Source of the DNA: JBBDMC01 sp963826055
Lineage (GTDB): Bacteria; Pseudomonadota; Alphaproteobacteria; Rhizobiales; Kaistiaceae
Assembly (NCBI GenBank): GCA_963826055.1
Contig: CAWGVO010000009.1
Location: 868,001-932,000, forward strand
DNA: 64,000 nt
Reading direction: 5' to 3'
The notes under the pieces are model-generated. The model was not told the origin of the DNA. It saw only the letters and a list, made by a program, of their open reading frames with translations, and ran no database searches. The stretch's first letter is position 1. Every line of letters starts with the position of its first letter. Shown here in pieces: positions 39,045 to 48,298 of the stretch. Made by a program: the position numbers and the translations under genes.

Positions 39045-39998
39045 GGCGTCCGATTCCTCGCTGCGCGCCTGATAGCGATGCGTCTCGCGCCACTTCTTCA
39101 TCAGCGCTTCGAGCTCGGGATCGCCGCCCTCCGGCAGCACGATGCGCAGCGTCACCAGAAGGTCGCCACGGCCGCCGCCGGCGCGCGGCAGCCCCTTGCC
39201 CTTGAGGCGGAGCGCCCGCCCGCCGGATGACTTCGGAGGCACCGTCAGCGTCACCGACCCGTCGAGGGTCGGCACGCGCACCCTGGCGCCGAGCACGGCC
39301 TCGTCGAGCGTGACCGAGATGTCTCGGCGCAGATGGTCGCCCTCGGCCCGGAACAGCGGATGGGGAATGAACTCGACCGTCACCAGCGCGTCGCCGTGCG
39401 CGCCGCCGAGCATGCCCGGCCGCCCCTGTCCCTTCAGCCGGATCGACTGGCCGGACTTCGTGCCGGGAGGAATGGAGACCTCCAGCGTCTTGCCGGTCGG
39501 CAGGTCGACGCGCACCTTCTCGCCGTGGACGAGTTGCTCCAGCGTCACCGCCACGGTGGCGCTGACGTCCTCGCCGCGCACCGGCGCCGCGCGTGGCTGC
39601 GCCCGCGGGCCGCCGCGTGCGAAGCCACCGGCGAACCCGCCGAGGATGTCGCTGAGGATGTCGTCGGAACCGAACGCGTCGCCGCCGCCGCCGCTCGACC
39701 AGCGGAAGGTGCGGGCGCCGCCGCCACCGCCGGGCTGTGCGCCCTGATTGAAGCCCTCGAACCCCTGGAAGCGCGGCTTGCCGTCGGCGCCGATCTCGCC
39801 GGCGTCGAACTGCTTGCGCTTGGCCTTGTCGCCGACGATCTCGTAGGCCGAGTTCGCCTCGGCGAACCGTTCCTGGGCCTTGGGGTCGGACTTGTTCTGG
39901 TCCGGATGGTATTTCTTGGCGAGCTTGCGGAATGCCTGCTTGATTTCGGCATCGCTGGCCGACTTGCTGACGCCAAGCACCTGATAGGGGTCGCGCAT
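39042..39998 (-). CDS. DnaJ-family co-chaperone without zinc finger (CbpA type)
   Basis: A J-domain protein that stimulates Hsp70 (DnaK). The J domain covers residues 1-65 with YQVLGVSKSASDAEIKQAFR and the invariant HPD in KYHPDQNKSDP. A Gly/Phe-rich linker (residues about 70-135, with GGGGGARTF and GGFAGGFARGG) follows, then two C-terminal beta domains (VRVDLPTGKTLEVSIPPGT, and GDLLVTLRIVLPEGGD). The four CxxCxGxG repeats of DnaJ are missing, so this is class II. 318 residues; unbroken. It uses a stop codon from the adjacent palindromic repeat. Confidence 0.94.
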   Translation of the reverse strand: MRDPYQVLGVSKSASDAEIKQAFRKLAKKYHPDQNKSDPKAQERFAEANSAYEIVGDKAKRKQFDAGEIGADGKPRFQGFEGFNQGAQPGGGGGARTFRWSSGGGGDAFGSDDILSDILGGFAGGFARGGPRAQPRAAPVRGEDVSATVAVTLEQLVHGEKVRVDLPTGKTLEVSIPPGTKSGQSIRLKGQGRPGMLGGAHGDALVTVEFIPHPLFRAEGDHLRRDISVTLDEAVLGARVRVPTLDGSVTLTVPPKSSGGRALRLKGKGLPRAGGGRGDLLVTLRIVLPEGGDPELEALMKKWRETHRYQARSEESDA

Positions 39999-40104
39999 GG
40001 TCCGAAGAATAGCAGTTGCGAGCCCGGCCGCGGGAATCGACCGACCGTCCGCAATATGGGCGTTCGCGGTTGAAATTCCAACGTTTACGCCGGGGCCGGC
40101 GGCG

Positions 40105-40532
40105 TCAGGAGAAGTGCGCGTCGTCCGGCATCACGCCGTAGAGCTGCCAGCGGCCGTCGGAGCGCTGGCAGGCCTCGCCGCGGTACCGGCTGACGCCGCG
40201 CACGTCGCTGACCGTGGTGGCGAAGGGCCGGCAGAGGGTGCCGGCGCGCTCGCTCGCCGGGTCGGACGTGGCGATGGTGCCGGTGGAACCGGTATCGGGA
40301 TTGGCCCATTCGAGCTGGCTCTGCGCCGACGGCGGGCGAAATCGTCGCGACCGCCCGGCGGACCGCCTCCCAGTCGGATGGGTCGACCTGGTCGACCACG
40401 GTCGCCTTGACCGGGATCGAGCCGGTGGTCTCGCCCGACACGCGGGCAAGGTCGTTCTCGCCGAAGGGAACCCCGACCGAGGCGCAACCGCCCAGCAGAA
40501 GCGCCAGGCTCCCCGACCGCCACGGCCCGCAC
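40105..40532 (-). CDS. Surface-antigen-like lipoprotein (RT0821/Lpp0805 type), frameshifted
   Basis: Read across two homopolymer-type frameshifts near 40507 (extra G in a GGGG run) and 40340, the gene begins at a GTG (VRAVAVGSLALLLGGC) with the lipobox LLGGC, and continues SVGVPFGENDLARVSGETTG, VDPSDWEAVRRAVATI, then SQLEWANPDTGSTGTIA. The end CRPFATTVSDVRGVSRYRGE, ACQRSDGRWQLYGV resembles rickettsial 17-kDa-like surface proteins. It is expected in the outer membrane or periplasm. It is divergent from pdxH. Family assignment is from the C-terminal pattern only. Confidence 0.65.
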
Positions 40533-40636
40533 GAACGATTGGCGCGAGCCCAACCGACCGATATATGAACGCAACGACGAATACATTCGCAGCTTCCCGA
40601 AGCACTACCGTTCGTGAGGATCGGAAAAAATCGTTA

Positions 40637-41235
40637 ATGAGTAGTGACTTCACGGCAACAGCCGATCCGATTTCCGCTTTTCGCTGCGTGGCTTGGCGAG
40701 GCGGAACGGTCGGAGCCGAACGACCCGAACGCGATGGCGCTGGCGACCGTCGACGACGACGGCCTGCCCGACGTGCGCATCGTGCTCATGAAGGGCTTCG
40801 GCGAGGACGGCTTCGTTTTCTACACCAACCGGGAGAGCGCCAAGGGCCGCGAGCTCGCCGGCCATCCGCAGGGCGGCGCTCTGTTTCCACTGGAAGAGCC
40901 TCGAGCGGCAGGTGCGGGTGCGCGGGGACGTGACCCCGGTCAGCGACGCCGACGCCGACGCCTATTTCGCCAGCCGCGCGCGGGAGAGCCGTATCGGCGC
41001 CTGGGCGAGCCAGCAGTCGCGCCCGCTTGCCTCCCGCGCGGCGCTGGAGAAGGCGGCGGCAGAGTACGCGGCGAAGTTCGGGGACGGGGAGGTGCCGCGG
41101 CCGCCGTACTGGTCGGGCTTCCGCCTCAATCCGGTCCAGATCGAGTTCTGGCAGGCGGGCAAGTTCCGCCTGCACGACCGCGTCGTCTTCCGCCGCAAGG
41201 GCGCCGGCTGGGAAAAGACGCGGCTCTATCCGTAA
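40637..41235 (+). CDS. pdxH: Pyridoxine/pyridoxamine 5'-phosphate oxidase, frameshifted
   Basis: PdxH oxidises pyridoxine or pyridoxamine phosphate to pyridoxal phosphate with FMN. Motifs: EPNDPNAMALATVDDDGLPDVRIV, KGFGEDGFVFYTNRESAKG, FHWKSLERQVRVRGDV, and the C-terminal EFWQAGKFRLHDRVVFRR plus KTRLYP. Two frameshifts lie near 40683 and 40885. The start ATG at 40637 gives MSSDFTATADPISAF. It ends 12 bp before the convergent tldD. FMN for this enzyme comes from RibF. Confidence 0.95.
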
Positions 41236-41247
41236 GCGCCGCGCGAA

Positions 41248-42675
41248 CTACGTCGCCGTGCCGCCGACCGTGATCGGCGTCGATGCGGAGCGTCGGCTGG
41301 CCGACGCCGACCGGCACGCCCTGGCCGTTCTTGCCGCAGGTGCCGATGCCGGGGTCCAGCATCATGTCGTTGCCGATCATCTTGACGCGGGTGAGCGCGT
41401 CGGGGCCGTTGCCGATGAGCATGGCGCCCTTGATCGCCGGGCCGACCTTGCCGTCCTCGACCAGGTAGGCCTCGGTGCAGGAGAAGACGAACTTGCCCGA
41501 GGTGATGTCGACCTGGCCGCCGCCGAAGGAGACGGCGTAGATGCCCTTCTTGACCGACGCGAGGATCTCCTTCGGGTCGGCGCCGCCGGAGAGCATGTAG
41601 GTGTTGGTCATGCGCGGCATCGGGATGTGGCCGTAGGACTCGCGCCGCCCGTTGCCGGTGGGCTGCATGCCCATCAGCCGCGCGTTCTGCCGGTCCTGCA
41701 TGTAGCCGACCAGGATGCCGTCCTCGATCAGCGTCGTCGACTGGCTCGGCGTGCCTTCGTCGTCGACGGTGATCGAGCCGCGCCGGTTGGGGATGGTGCC
41801 GTCGTCGACGACGGTGACGCCGGGGGAGGCGACGCGCTGGCCCATCAGCCCGGCGAAGGCGCTCTCGCCCTTGCGGTTGAAATCGCCCTCGAGGCCATGG
41901 CCGACCGCCTCGTGCAGCAGGATGCCCGGCCAGCCGGGACCGAGCACGATGTCGAAGGTGCCGGCCGGCGCCGGCACGGCGGAAAGGTTGACCAGCGCCT
42001 GGCGGAGCGCCTCGTCGACCGTGTGATGCCACGAATCCTCGGTGACGAACTGGCCGAAGCCCTCGCGCCCGCCGGTGCCGTAGCGAGCCGGTCTCCTGGC
42101 GGTCGCCGTCGCCGACGACGATGGCCACGTTGACCCTGACCAGCGGCCTCACGTCGCGCACGAACGTGCCGTCGGCGCGCAGGATCTCCACCTCCTTGTA
42201 GCCGCCGGCGAGCGAAGCGCTCACCTGGCGCACGCGCTCGTCCTTGCCGCGCGCGTAGGCATCGATTGCCTCCAGAAGTTTCACCTTTTCGGCGAACGTC
42301 GGCGCCTTCAGCGGGCTCTCGTCGCTGTAGAGCGAGCGATTGGTGCCGCGCGGCGGCTCGGCGTAGGTGCCGGTGTGGCCGCTCTTGACCGCCTGCACGG
42401 CATCGGCCGCCCGCCGGATCGCCGGCTCCGAGATCTCGCCGGAATGGGCGTAGCCGGCCGCCTCGCCGGCGACCGCCCTGAGACCAAACCCCTGGTTGGT
42501 GTCGAAGCTCGCCGATTTCAGCCTGCCGTTGTCGAAAACCAGCCCCTCGCTCTGCGGCGTACTCCAGGTAGAGCTCGCCGTCGTCGGCGCCGTGGAGCGC
42601 CTCGGCGACGGCGGCGCGGGCCTGCTCGCGGTCGAGGCCGGCGCGGTCGAGGATGGATCGGGATTGGTCGGACAT
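41248..42675 (-). CDS. tldD: Metalloprotease TldD, frameshifted
   Basis: TldD is the catalytic subunit of the TldD/PmbA protease. The zinc motif is HEAVGHGLEGD, followed by SPGVTVVDDGT, GTPSQSTTLIEDGILVGYMQD and FSCTEAYLVEDGKVGP. The N-terminal half has DTNQGFGLRAV-type residues and NRSLYSDESPL. Three frameshifts lie near 42550, 42090 and 41270; the last one restores the usual ending LRID-(A)-ITVGGTAT with a TAG at 41248-41250. The start ATG is at 42673-42675. It is expected to pair with PmbA at 8.3-9.6 kb. In relatives it sits directly before ialB and coxB; here two extra genes intervene. Confidence 0.94.
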
Positions 42676-42717
42676 CGGGAATCTCCGGGGAGGGGACGGC
42701 AGCCTGCTCCCTAGATA

Positions 42718-42740
42718 GTGCATCGACGGCGCCGATGCAC
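42718..42740. promoter_or_regulatory. 8-bp inverted repeat upstream of tldD
   Basis: GTGCATCG (42718-42725) and CGATGCAC (42733-42740) form a perfect inverted repeat with a 7-bp centre, 43 bp upstream of the tldD start. It may be a regulator site or an mRNA hairpin in the leader. Confidence 0.35.
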
Positions 42741-42851
42741 CCGGCCGCGCCAGTCATCCGGCTGGCACGGTTCTTGAGTATTTATGCGGCGAAAGTCTCA
42801 CGGCGGCACAGATACGCCGCAAATACACGAGAAAGTGTCCACGCACCGGAA

Positions 42852-42880
42852 TCAACAACGCCCCAAACCGGTGCTATAGT
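42852..42880 (+). promoter_or_regulatory. Sigma-70-like promoter for the FecR-domain gene
   Basis: TCAACA (-35, four of six consensus) and TATAGT (-10, five of six) are separated by 17 bp, 35 bp upstream of the ATG at 42915. The surrounding sequence is AT-richer than average. Confidence 0.45.
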
Positions 42881-42914
42881 TGAGCGGGATGCGTTAAAAC
42901 GAGGGGACGGAAGA

Positions 42915-43833
42915 ATGTCCTTCAAATGGGCCAACGTTGTTGGCAGCGTGGCCGTTATCGCCGCAGCCGCGGCCGCCGCCTCCACGGCCATCGCGGCCGA
43001 TGCCAGCGGTATCGCGATTTCGGTGACCCAATCGACCAACGTCGGGCGCGGAAGCGGTCAGGTTGTGCTGCACGAGGACGCGCCGGTCTTCATGGGCGAC
43101 GTCATCAAGACGAACCAGGTCGGCGACGCCCAGATCCGCCTCAGCGACGACACCCTGCTGGTGGTCGGGCCGAACTCGCTGATGACCATCGACCGCTTCG
43201 TGCTGAGCACCCCGGACACCGCCAAGCAGGTGACGCTGAACGCGGTGCGCGGCGCCTTCCGCTTCATCAGCGGCAACAGCAAGCACGACGCCTACACGGT
43301 CGACGACGCCGACCGCGACGATCGGCTTCCGCGGCACCCGCGTCGATTTCACGGTGCAGCAGGGCGTCACCCAGATGGCCGTGCTCGAGGGCGCGGCCGA
43401 CATGTGCGAGCTGAGCAACCGCAACAGCTGCCAGCGCTCGGTCAGCGGTTGTGGCGTTGTCGTTTCGGCGCCGAATACGCCGATCAGGCGAATCGACAAG
43501 AAGGACGAACACGACCAGATCCTGACGACCGTATTCCCGTTCGTAATCGATCAGCAGCGCCTGGCCTCGCAATTCCAGACCGACATCACAGACTGCGACA
43601 TCCCCGCCTCGACGATGCGGGCCGCCCAGATTCGCGAGGCTCAGAACCGCACCGCGCCGCCGATCAACAGGAACGAATCGCCGATTACCACGGCATCGAC
43701 GCCGTCGCCCCCGCCCCCGCCGCCGCCTCCGGGGCCACCGCCACCGCCCCCACCGCCGCCACCACCGCCGCCACCGCCACCGCCACCGCCGCCGCCGCCA
43801 CCGCCGCCGTGCACCAATACGGCCGGTTGTTGA
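42915..43833 (+). CDS. FecR-domain exported protein with polyproline C-terminus, frameshifted
   Basis: A signal peptide (MSFKWANVVGSVAVIAAAAA, cleavage after AIAAD) is followed by a FecR-type beta domain: VGRGSGQVVLHEDAPVFMGD, IRLSDDTLLVVGPNSLMTID, VRGAFRFISGNSKHDAYTV, GFRGTRVDFTVQQG. One frameshift lies near 43318. After about 110 further residues with four or more Cys residues (CELSNRNSCQRSVSGCGV) comes Pro8-Gly-Pro25 and a short CTNTAGC end. There is no transmembrane helix and no TonB partner or sigma factor nearby, so this is not a FecIR regulator but a secreted FecR-fold protein. Long polyproline usually needs EF-P for translation. Confidence 0.8.
43711..43809 (+). repeat. Low-complexity CCN proline-codon tract
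   Basis: Thirty-four codons, all CCN except one GGG, give Pro8-Gly-Pro25. Codons are a mix of CCG, CCA, CCC and one CCT in short irregular tandem units, so length changes by slippage are likely. Confidence 0.85.
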
Positions 43834-43972
43834 CGCGGTCGTCGGCTATGTCTTGGTTGTGCGTCGGTTCGTCAGCGGTTGCTGAACCAGGTGGATTTGC
43901 GGCTCCGCCTTGCTTGCGAAAGCGGGAGAGGGTATCGTGATTTCGGATGCTGCAAGGCAATCGGGGACGATC

Positions 43973-44626
43973 ATGAGGGTTCTTGGTCTTGCGCTCGCCG
44001 GCGCGGTTTGCCTGTGCTCACCCGCGATGGCGACTACGATCTCCACTTTGGGCGATCAAGACAACGGTGTGACCAACTGGGGCTTGCCGGACACGGTCAG
44101 GTATGGCCAGACGGTCACCTTTGCTTCGTCCACGACCCTGAATTCTTTCGAATTCGTGATCGACGACACTGGAGCGCCGATTTCCTACAACGCTTACGTC
44201 TATGCGTGGGATACCGATCACGCGACCGGCGCCTCGCTGTTCAGTGTCGGCGGCGCCACGAGCGGCGTCTCCGGCTATCAGAACTACACCATCAATACCG
44301 GCGCGCTGGCGCTTTCGGCAGGCACGTACGTCCTGTTTCTCGAGGCCACCTCCGACGGCTCAAGCGTCTGGGGATCAGTGACCGGAAGTGACCCCTATGC
44401 GGCGCGGGGCCTTCGTTTTCCAGAACACGCGGTGACGGGCCCGTAACCAATCCCTGGACCGTGTCCTGGGTGACTGCGAACGATCTTGCTTTCGCGATCA
44501 CATACGACGCACCGGCCAACGTCCCGCTTCCAGCGGCCTTGCCCTTGTTCGCGACGGCCGTGGGTGCGTTCGGCGCGTTCGGTCACTGGCGCCGCCAGCC
44601 GCGAGACGAAGAACGCAGCCGCCTAA
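43973..44626 (+). CDS. VPLPA-CTERM surface protein, frameshifted
   Basis: A secreted protein with an N-terminal signal (MRVLGLALAGAVCLCSPAMA) and a C-terminal sorting signal: VPLPAALPLFATAVGAFGAF followed by a basic GHWRRQPR. This is the VPLPA variant of PEP-CTERM, recognised by an exosortase that would cut and anchor or release it. Between lie about 150 Ser/Thr/Gly-rich residues forming a beta-type domain (TVRYGQTVTFASSTTLNSFE, YVLFLEATSDGSSVWGS). A frameshift near 44408 joins DPYA to the part with NPWTVSWVTANDLAFAITYD. The stop is inferred at 44624-44626. The start is the ATG at 43973. No exosortase is in the window. Confidence 0.75.
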
Positions 44627-45330
44627 GGCAGTTCGTCAAATCCAGGCTTGAAGCCGTTGAGGGAGATCGGGATACCGATCCCTTCCTCCGGCGTCTGGAA
44701 GATGATGAACGTCGCCGTCTTGCCGGTGCTGAGCTGCTTCAGCAGATCGTCCTCCAGGATCACCTCGGCGACGCAGCCGTTGGGCAGGCAGCGCACGAAG
44801 CCCGCCCGCCCCATGTCGGTGTCGTCGATCTTGAGGCCGAGCCCGGAGGGGAGGAGCACGCCGAGCGGCGCCAGCACGCGCATGATGCGCGCCTTCTTGT
44901 CGGCGGTCTTCAGCACGATCACGGTCAGCCCGACGTTTTCGCGGTCCTCCGCCGTGACGAACTGCATCAGCACGCACTGCTCGCTCTGGGCGCCCGCCGG
45001 CGTATCGCAGCGCACCTGCCAGTCGCCGTGGGTTGAGCGGACAGGCGGCTCACCTTGCGACGGCGGCGCCAGCGATACCACCGCCTTGGGCACGTCGGTC
45101 TGAGGCATCGTGAGCGGCTGCTCGGTCGGCGCCTGCTGCAAAGTCTGCGGCGCCGTCGTCACCGGGGACGACGCTTGCGGCGTGTCCATCGCGGTGGTCG
45201 TCGGGCTGCGGTCGAAGTAGCCGAGGGCGTAGAGCACCACGGCAACGCCGATCGCCACCGCCAGGACGGCGGCCACAATGGTCAGGATTGGTACCAGCGA
45301 ACTTCGCTGCGGCAGGTCGTCTTCGTACAT
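44623..45330 (-). CDS. Invasion-associated locus B (IalB) family protein
   Basis: A single N-terminal membrane anchor (VPILTIVAAVLAVAIGVAVVL) exposes a periplasmic region: a Pro/Thr-rich linker and an IalB domain with HGDWQVRCDTPAGAQSEQC, MRVLAPLGVLLPSGLGLKI, GRAGFVRCLPNGCVAEVIL, and TATFIIFQTPEEGIGIPISL. Four Cys residues are likely disulfide-bonded. Despite the name, the family is general in Hyphomicrobiales and commonly lies next to coxB, as here. The chosen ATG at 45328-45330 gives MYEDDLPQRSSLVP. Unbroken. Confidence 0.9.
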   Translation of the reverse strand: MYEDDLPQRSSLVPILTIVAAVLAVAIGVAVVLYALGYFDRSPTTTAMDTPQASSPVTTAPQTLQQAPTEQPLTMPQTDVPKAVVSLAPPSQGEPPVRSTHGDWQVRCDTPAGAQSEQCVLMQFVTAEDRENVGLTVIVLKTADKKARIMRVLAPLGVLLPSGLGLKIDDTDMGRAGFVRCLPNGCVAEVILEDDLLKQLSTGKTATFIIFQTPEEGIGIPISLNGFKPGFDELP

Positions 45331-45678
45331 TCCGTCGTCGGTTCGTCCGCCGTTGGACTGCCTGCAGCCTACTCCGAATCGGCCGCCGGATCGCGGCCAT
45401 CTTGCAACAAATGCCCGCACGAAGAAATCCGGCCGGCGCTCGGCGACCGGTGGAGATGCCACCCGCTGATCGCGGCGAATCCAAGGCGGAGCGCGATTTG
45501 CCGCACGGTGCGTCATGCAAGCCCGTTGCGGCCGGAACCGGGTTGTGGTTTCTGTCTGCCCGGGTTTTAAGCAAGACCGTCGGGCGACGGGCAAGCTGGC
45601 GGCGGCAGCGCCCTATCCGGGCGACCGCCGGGCGGTGACCAAACCCAAATGCGGTGCGGGCTCAAGGGGAGTGGACGG
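45331..45678. other. 348-bp divergent intergenic region ialB/coxB
   Basis: No coding sequence is supported here. It must hold the promoters for ialB (minus) and the cox operon (plus). A near-palindrome CCGTCG-GG-CGACGG is at 45587-45600, about 80 bp before coxB, and a short T-run GGGTTTTAAGC precedes it. I could not assign a definite -35/-10 pair. Confidence 0.45.
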
Positions 45679-46574
45679 GTGAAAACGCGAAAATTGGGGT
45701 ATCTGGCCGGATTGGGCGCGCTGCTCGCTCTTTTTGGCCCGGCGGGTTTGGCGTTGGCGGATCCTCAGCCCTGGGAAGTCGGGCTGCAGCCGGCGGCCTC
45801 GCCGATCATGGAGATGATTCACCGGTTCAACAACGGGCTGCTGGTGGTCGTCACGCTGATCGTGCTGTTCGTGCTGGCGCTGCTGCTCTACGTCATCGTT
45901 CGTTTCAACGCGCGCGCCAATCCGGTGCCGTCGCGGACGAGCCACAACACCCTGATCGAGGTGTTGTGGACGATCGTGCCGATCCTCATCCTGGTCGGCA
46001 TCGCGGTGCCTTCGTTCGCACTCCTGTTCGCCGAGCACGATCCGGCCCGCGCCATCGCCGGCTTCAATCCGGAGACCGACAAGCAGCTCACCATCAAGGC
46101 GACCGGCAGCCAGTGGTACTGGTCGTACGAATACCCCGACAACGACGACATCGCCTTCGATTCCTACATCGTGACCGACGACAACGGCGACCCCGCCGGC
46201 AACCCGCGCCTGCTCGAGGTCGACAACGACCTGGTGGTTCCCGACCGGCGTCGTCATCCGTATGCTGGTGATCGGCGCCGACGTCATCCATTCGTTCGCG
46301 GTCCCCGCCTTCGGCATCAAGATCGACGCGATTCCCGGCCGGCTCAACGAGACCTGGTTCCGCGTCGACCGCGAGGGGGTCTACTACGGTCAATGCTCCG
46401 AGCTGTGCGGGCGCAACCACGCCTTCATGCCGATCGCGGTGCACGCCGTCAGCCAGGACAAGTTCAATGCCTGGGCGGCGACCGCCAAGACCGACCTCGA
46501 TGCGAGCCAACAAGCAATTGGCGGCCGCGATCGAGGCCGAGAAGGCGACCCGCCTTGCCGATGCGCAGAACTAG
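45679..46574 (+). CDS. coxB: Cytochrome c oxidase subunit II, frameshifted
   Basis: Subunit II takes electrons from cytochrome c through its CuA centre. A GTG start with AAGGGGA upstream gives a signal peptide (ending ALADPQPW), two membrane helices (NNGLLVVVTLIVLFVLALLL and IEVLWTIVPILILVGIAVPS) and a cupredoxin domain. The aromatic KATGSQWYWSYEYPD and the CuA ligands in HSFAVPAFGIKID and QCSELCGRNHAFMPI are complete. Frameshifts lie near 46245 and 46500; the end reads NKQLAAAIEAEKATRLADAQ. It is the first gene of the oxidase operon. Confidence 0.95.
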
Positions 46575-46576
46575 CT

Positions 46577-46605
46577 CTGACCGCTGTACCAGCACTGACC
46601 GCTGT
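46577..46605 (+). repeat. Short direct repeat between coxB and ctaD
   Basis: CTGACCGCTGT occurs twice with an 18-bp period (46577-46587 and 46595-46605), two bases after the coxB stop. It may be a small duplication of no function. Confidence 0.4.
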
Positions 46606-46640
46606 CGCTCACGGGCGCGCGATTTGAGGGAGATGAAGTG

Positions 46641-48259
46641 ATGGCGACCACTGCAGGCTACCAGGCCCACAGCGAGGAGCTGCATGCCCACGGCCATCCG
46701 ACCGGGTGGCGTCGGTGGCTCTATTCGACCAATCACAAAGACATCGGCACGATGTACCTGATCTTCGTCGATCTGTGCCGGTCTGATCGGTGGCTTCCTG
46801 TCGGTCGCCATGCGCATGGAGCTGCAGGAGCCGGGCCTCCAGATCTTCGCACGATCCCGACATCTACAACACCTTCACCACCGCCCACGGCCTGATCATG
46901 ATCTTCTTCATGGTCATGCCGGCGATGATCGGCGGCTTCGGCAACTGGTTCGTGCCGATCATGATCGGCGCGCCCGACATGGCCTTCCCGCGCCTCAACA
47001 ACATTTCATTCTGGTTGCTGCCGCCGGCGATCGCGCTGCTGGTGATCTCCATGTTCGTCCCCGGCCAGCCCGGTTCCACCGGTGCCGCCGGCGGCTGGAC
47101 GATCTACCCGCCGCTATCGACCACGGGCACGCCGGGCCCGGCGATGGATTTCGCCATCCTGGCGCTGCATCTCGCCGGCGCCTCGTCAATTCTCGGCGCC
47201 ATCAACTTCATCACCACCATCTTCAACATGCGTGCCCCGGGCATGACGCTGCACAAGATGCCGCTGTTCGTGTGGTCGATCCTGGTGACGACGTTCCTGC
47301 TGCTGCTCGCCCTGCCGGTGCTCGCCGGCGCCATCACCATGCTGTTGACCGACCGCAACTTCGGCACTTCGTTCTTCAAGCCGGACGAGGGCGGTGATCC
47401 GATCCTCTTCCAGCACCTGTTCTGGTTCTTCGGTCACCCCGAGGTCTACATCCTGATCCTGCCGGGCTTCGGCATGGTCTCGCAGATCGTGTCGACCTTC
47501 TCCAAGAAGCCGGTGTTCGGCTATCTGGGCATGGCCTACGCCATGGTCGCCATCGGCTTCGTCGGCTTCGTCGTGTGGGCGCACCACATGTACACCGTCG
47601 GCCTGTCGCTCGACACGCAGGCCTATTTCGTCGCCGCCACCATGGTCATCGCGGTGCCGACCGGCGTGAAGATCTTCTCGTGGATCGCCACCATGTGGGG
47701 CGGTTCGATCGAGTTCCGCACGCCGCTGTTGTGGGCGATCGGCTTCATCTTCCTGTTCACACTTGGCGGCGTGACCGGCATCCAGCTCGCCAACGCCGGC
47801 CTCGACTACGTGCTGCACGACACCTACTTCGTCGTCGCCCACTTCCACTACGTTCTGTCGCTCGGCGCCGTCTTCACCATCTTCGCCGGCTGGTACTACT
47901 GGTTCCCGAAGATGAGCGGCTACATGTACAACGAGACGCTCGGCAAGCTGCACTTCTGGACGACGTTCATCGGCGTCAATCTCATCTTCTTCCCGCAGCA
48001 CTTCCTCGGCCTGGCCGGCATGCCGCGCCGCTACGTCGACTATCCCGATGCCTTCGCCGGCTGGAATTTCGTTTCGTCGATCGGCTCGTACATCTCCGCC
48101 ATCGGCGTGCTGATTTTCCTCTACACGATGTGGGACGCCTTCTCGAAGAAGCGTCTGGCCGGCAATAACCCGTGGGGCGAGGGCGCCACCACGCTCGAGT
48201 GGGTGCTGTCGTCGCCGCCGCCGTTCCATCAATGGGAGACGCTGCCGCGGATCAAATAG
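46641..48259 (+). CDS. ctaD: Cytochrome c oxidase subunit I, frameshifted
   Basis: The catalytic heme-copper subunit. The N-terminal region reads HGHPTGWRRWLYSTNHKDIG and HGLIMIFFMVMPAMIGGFGNW with a heme a ligand His. The CuB and Tyr cross-link region is FGHPEVYILILPGFG with WAHHMYTVGL; the heme ligands lie in VVAHFHYVLSLGA. About twelve membrane helices. Two one-base insertions near 46780 and 46850 break only the first 75 residues. A good ribosome-binding site (GAGGGAG) precedes the ATG. It is of the aa3 type, with the D-channel motif in the usual place (NWFVP after GGFG). Confidence 0.96.
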
Positions 48260-48298
48260 CCGTCGATCTCCTGACGGCGCACACGGCGAACAAACGAC

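Noticed and set aside
43711..43809. CRISPR or other structured tandem repeat
   Set aside because: The repetition is of proline codons in a reading frame, irregular in unit length and without spacers.
46641..46900. Programmed ribosomal frameshifting in ctaD
   Set aside because: The two shifts are simple one-base insertions without a slippery heptamer or downstream structure that I could see, and comparable breaks occur in many unrelated genes of the window. Sequencing error explains them better.
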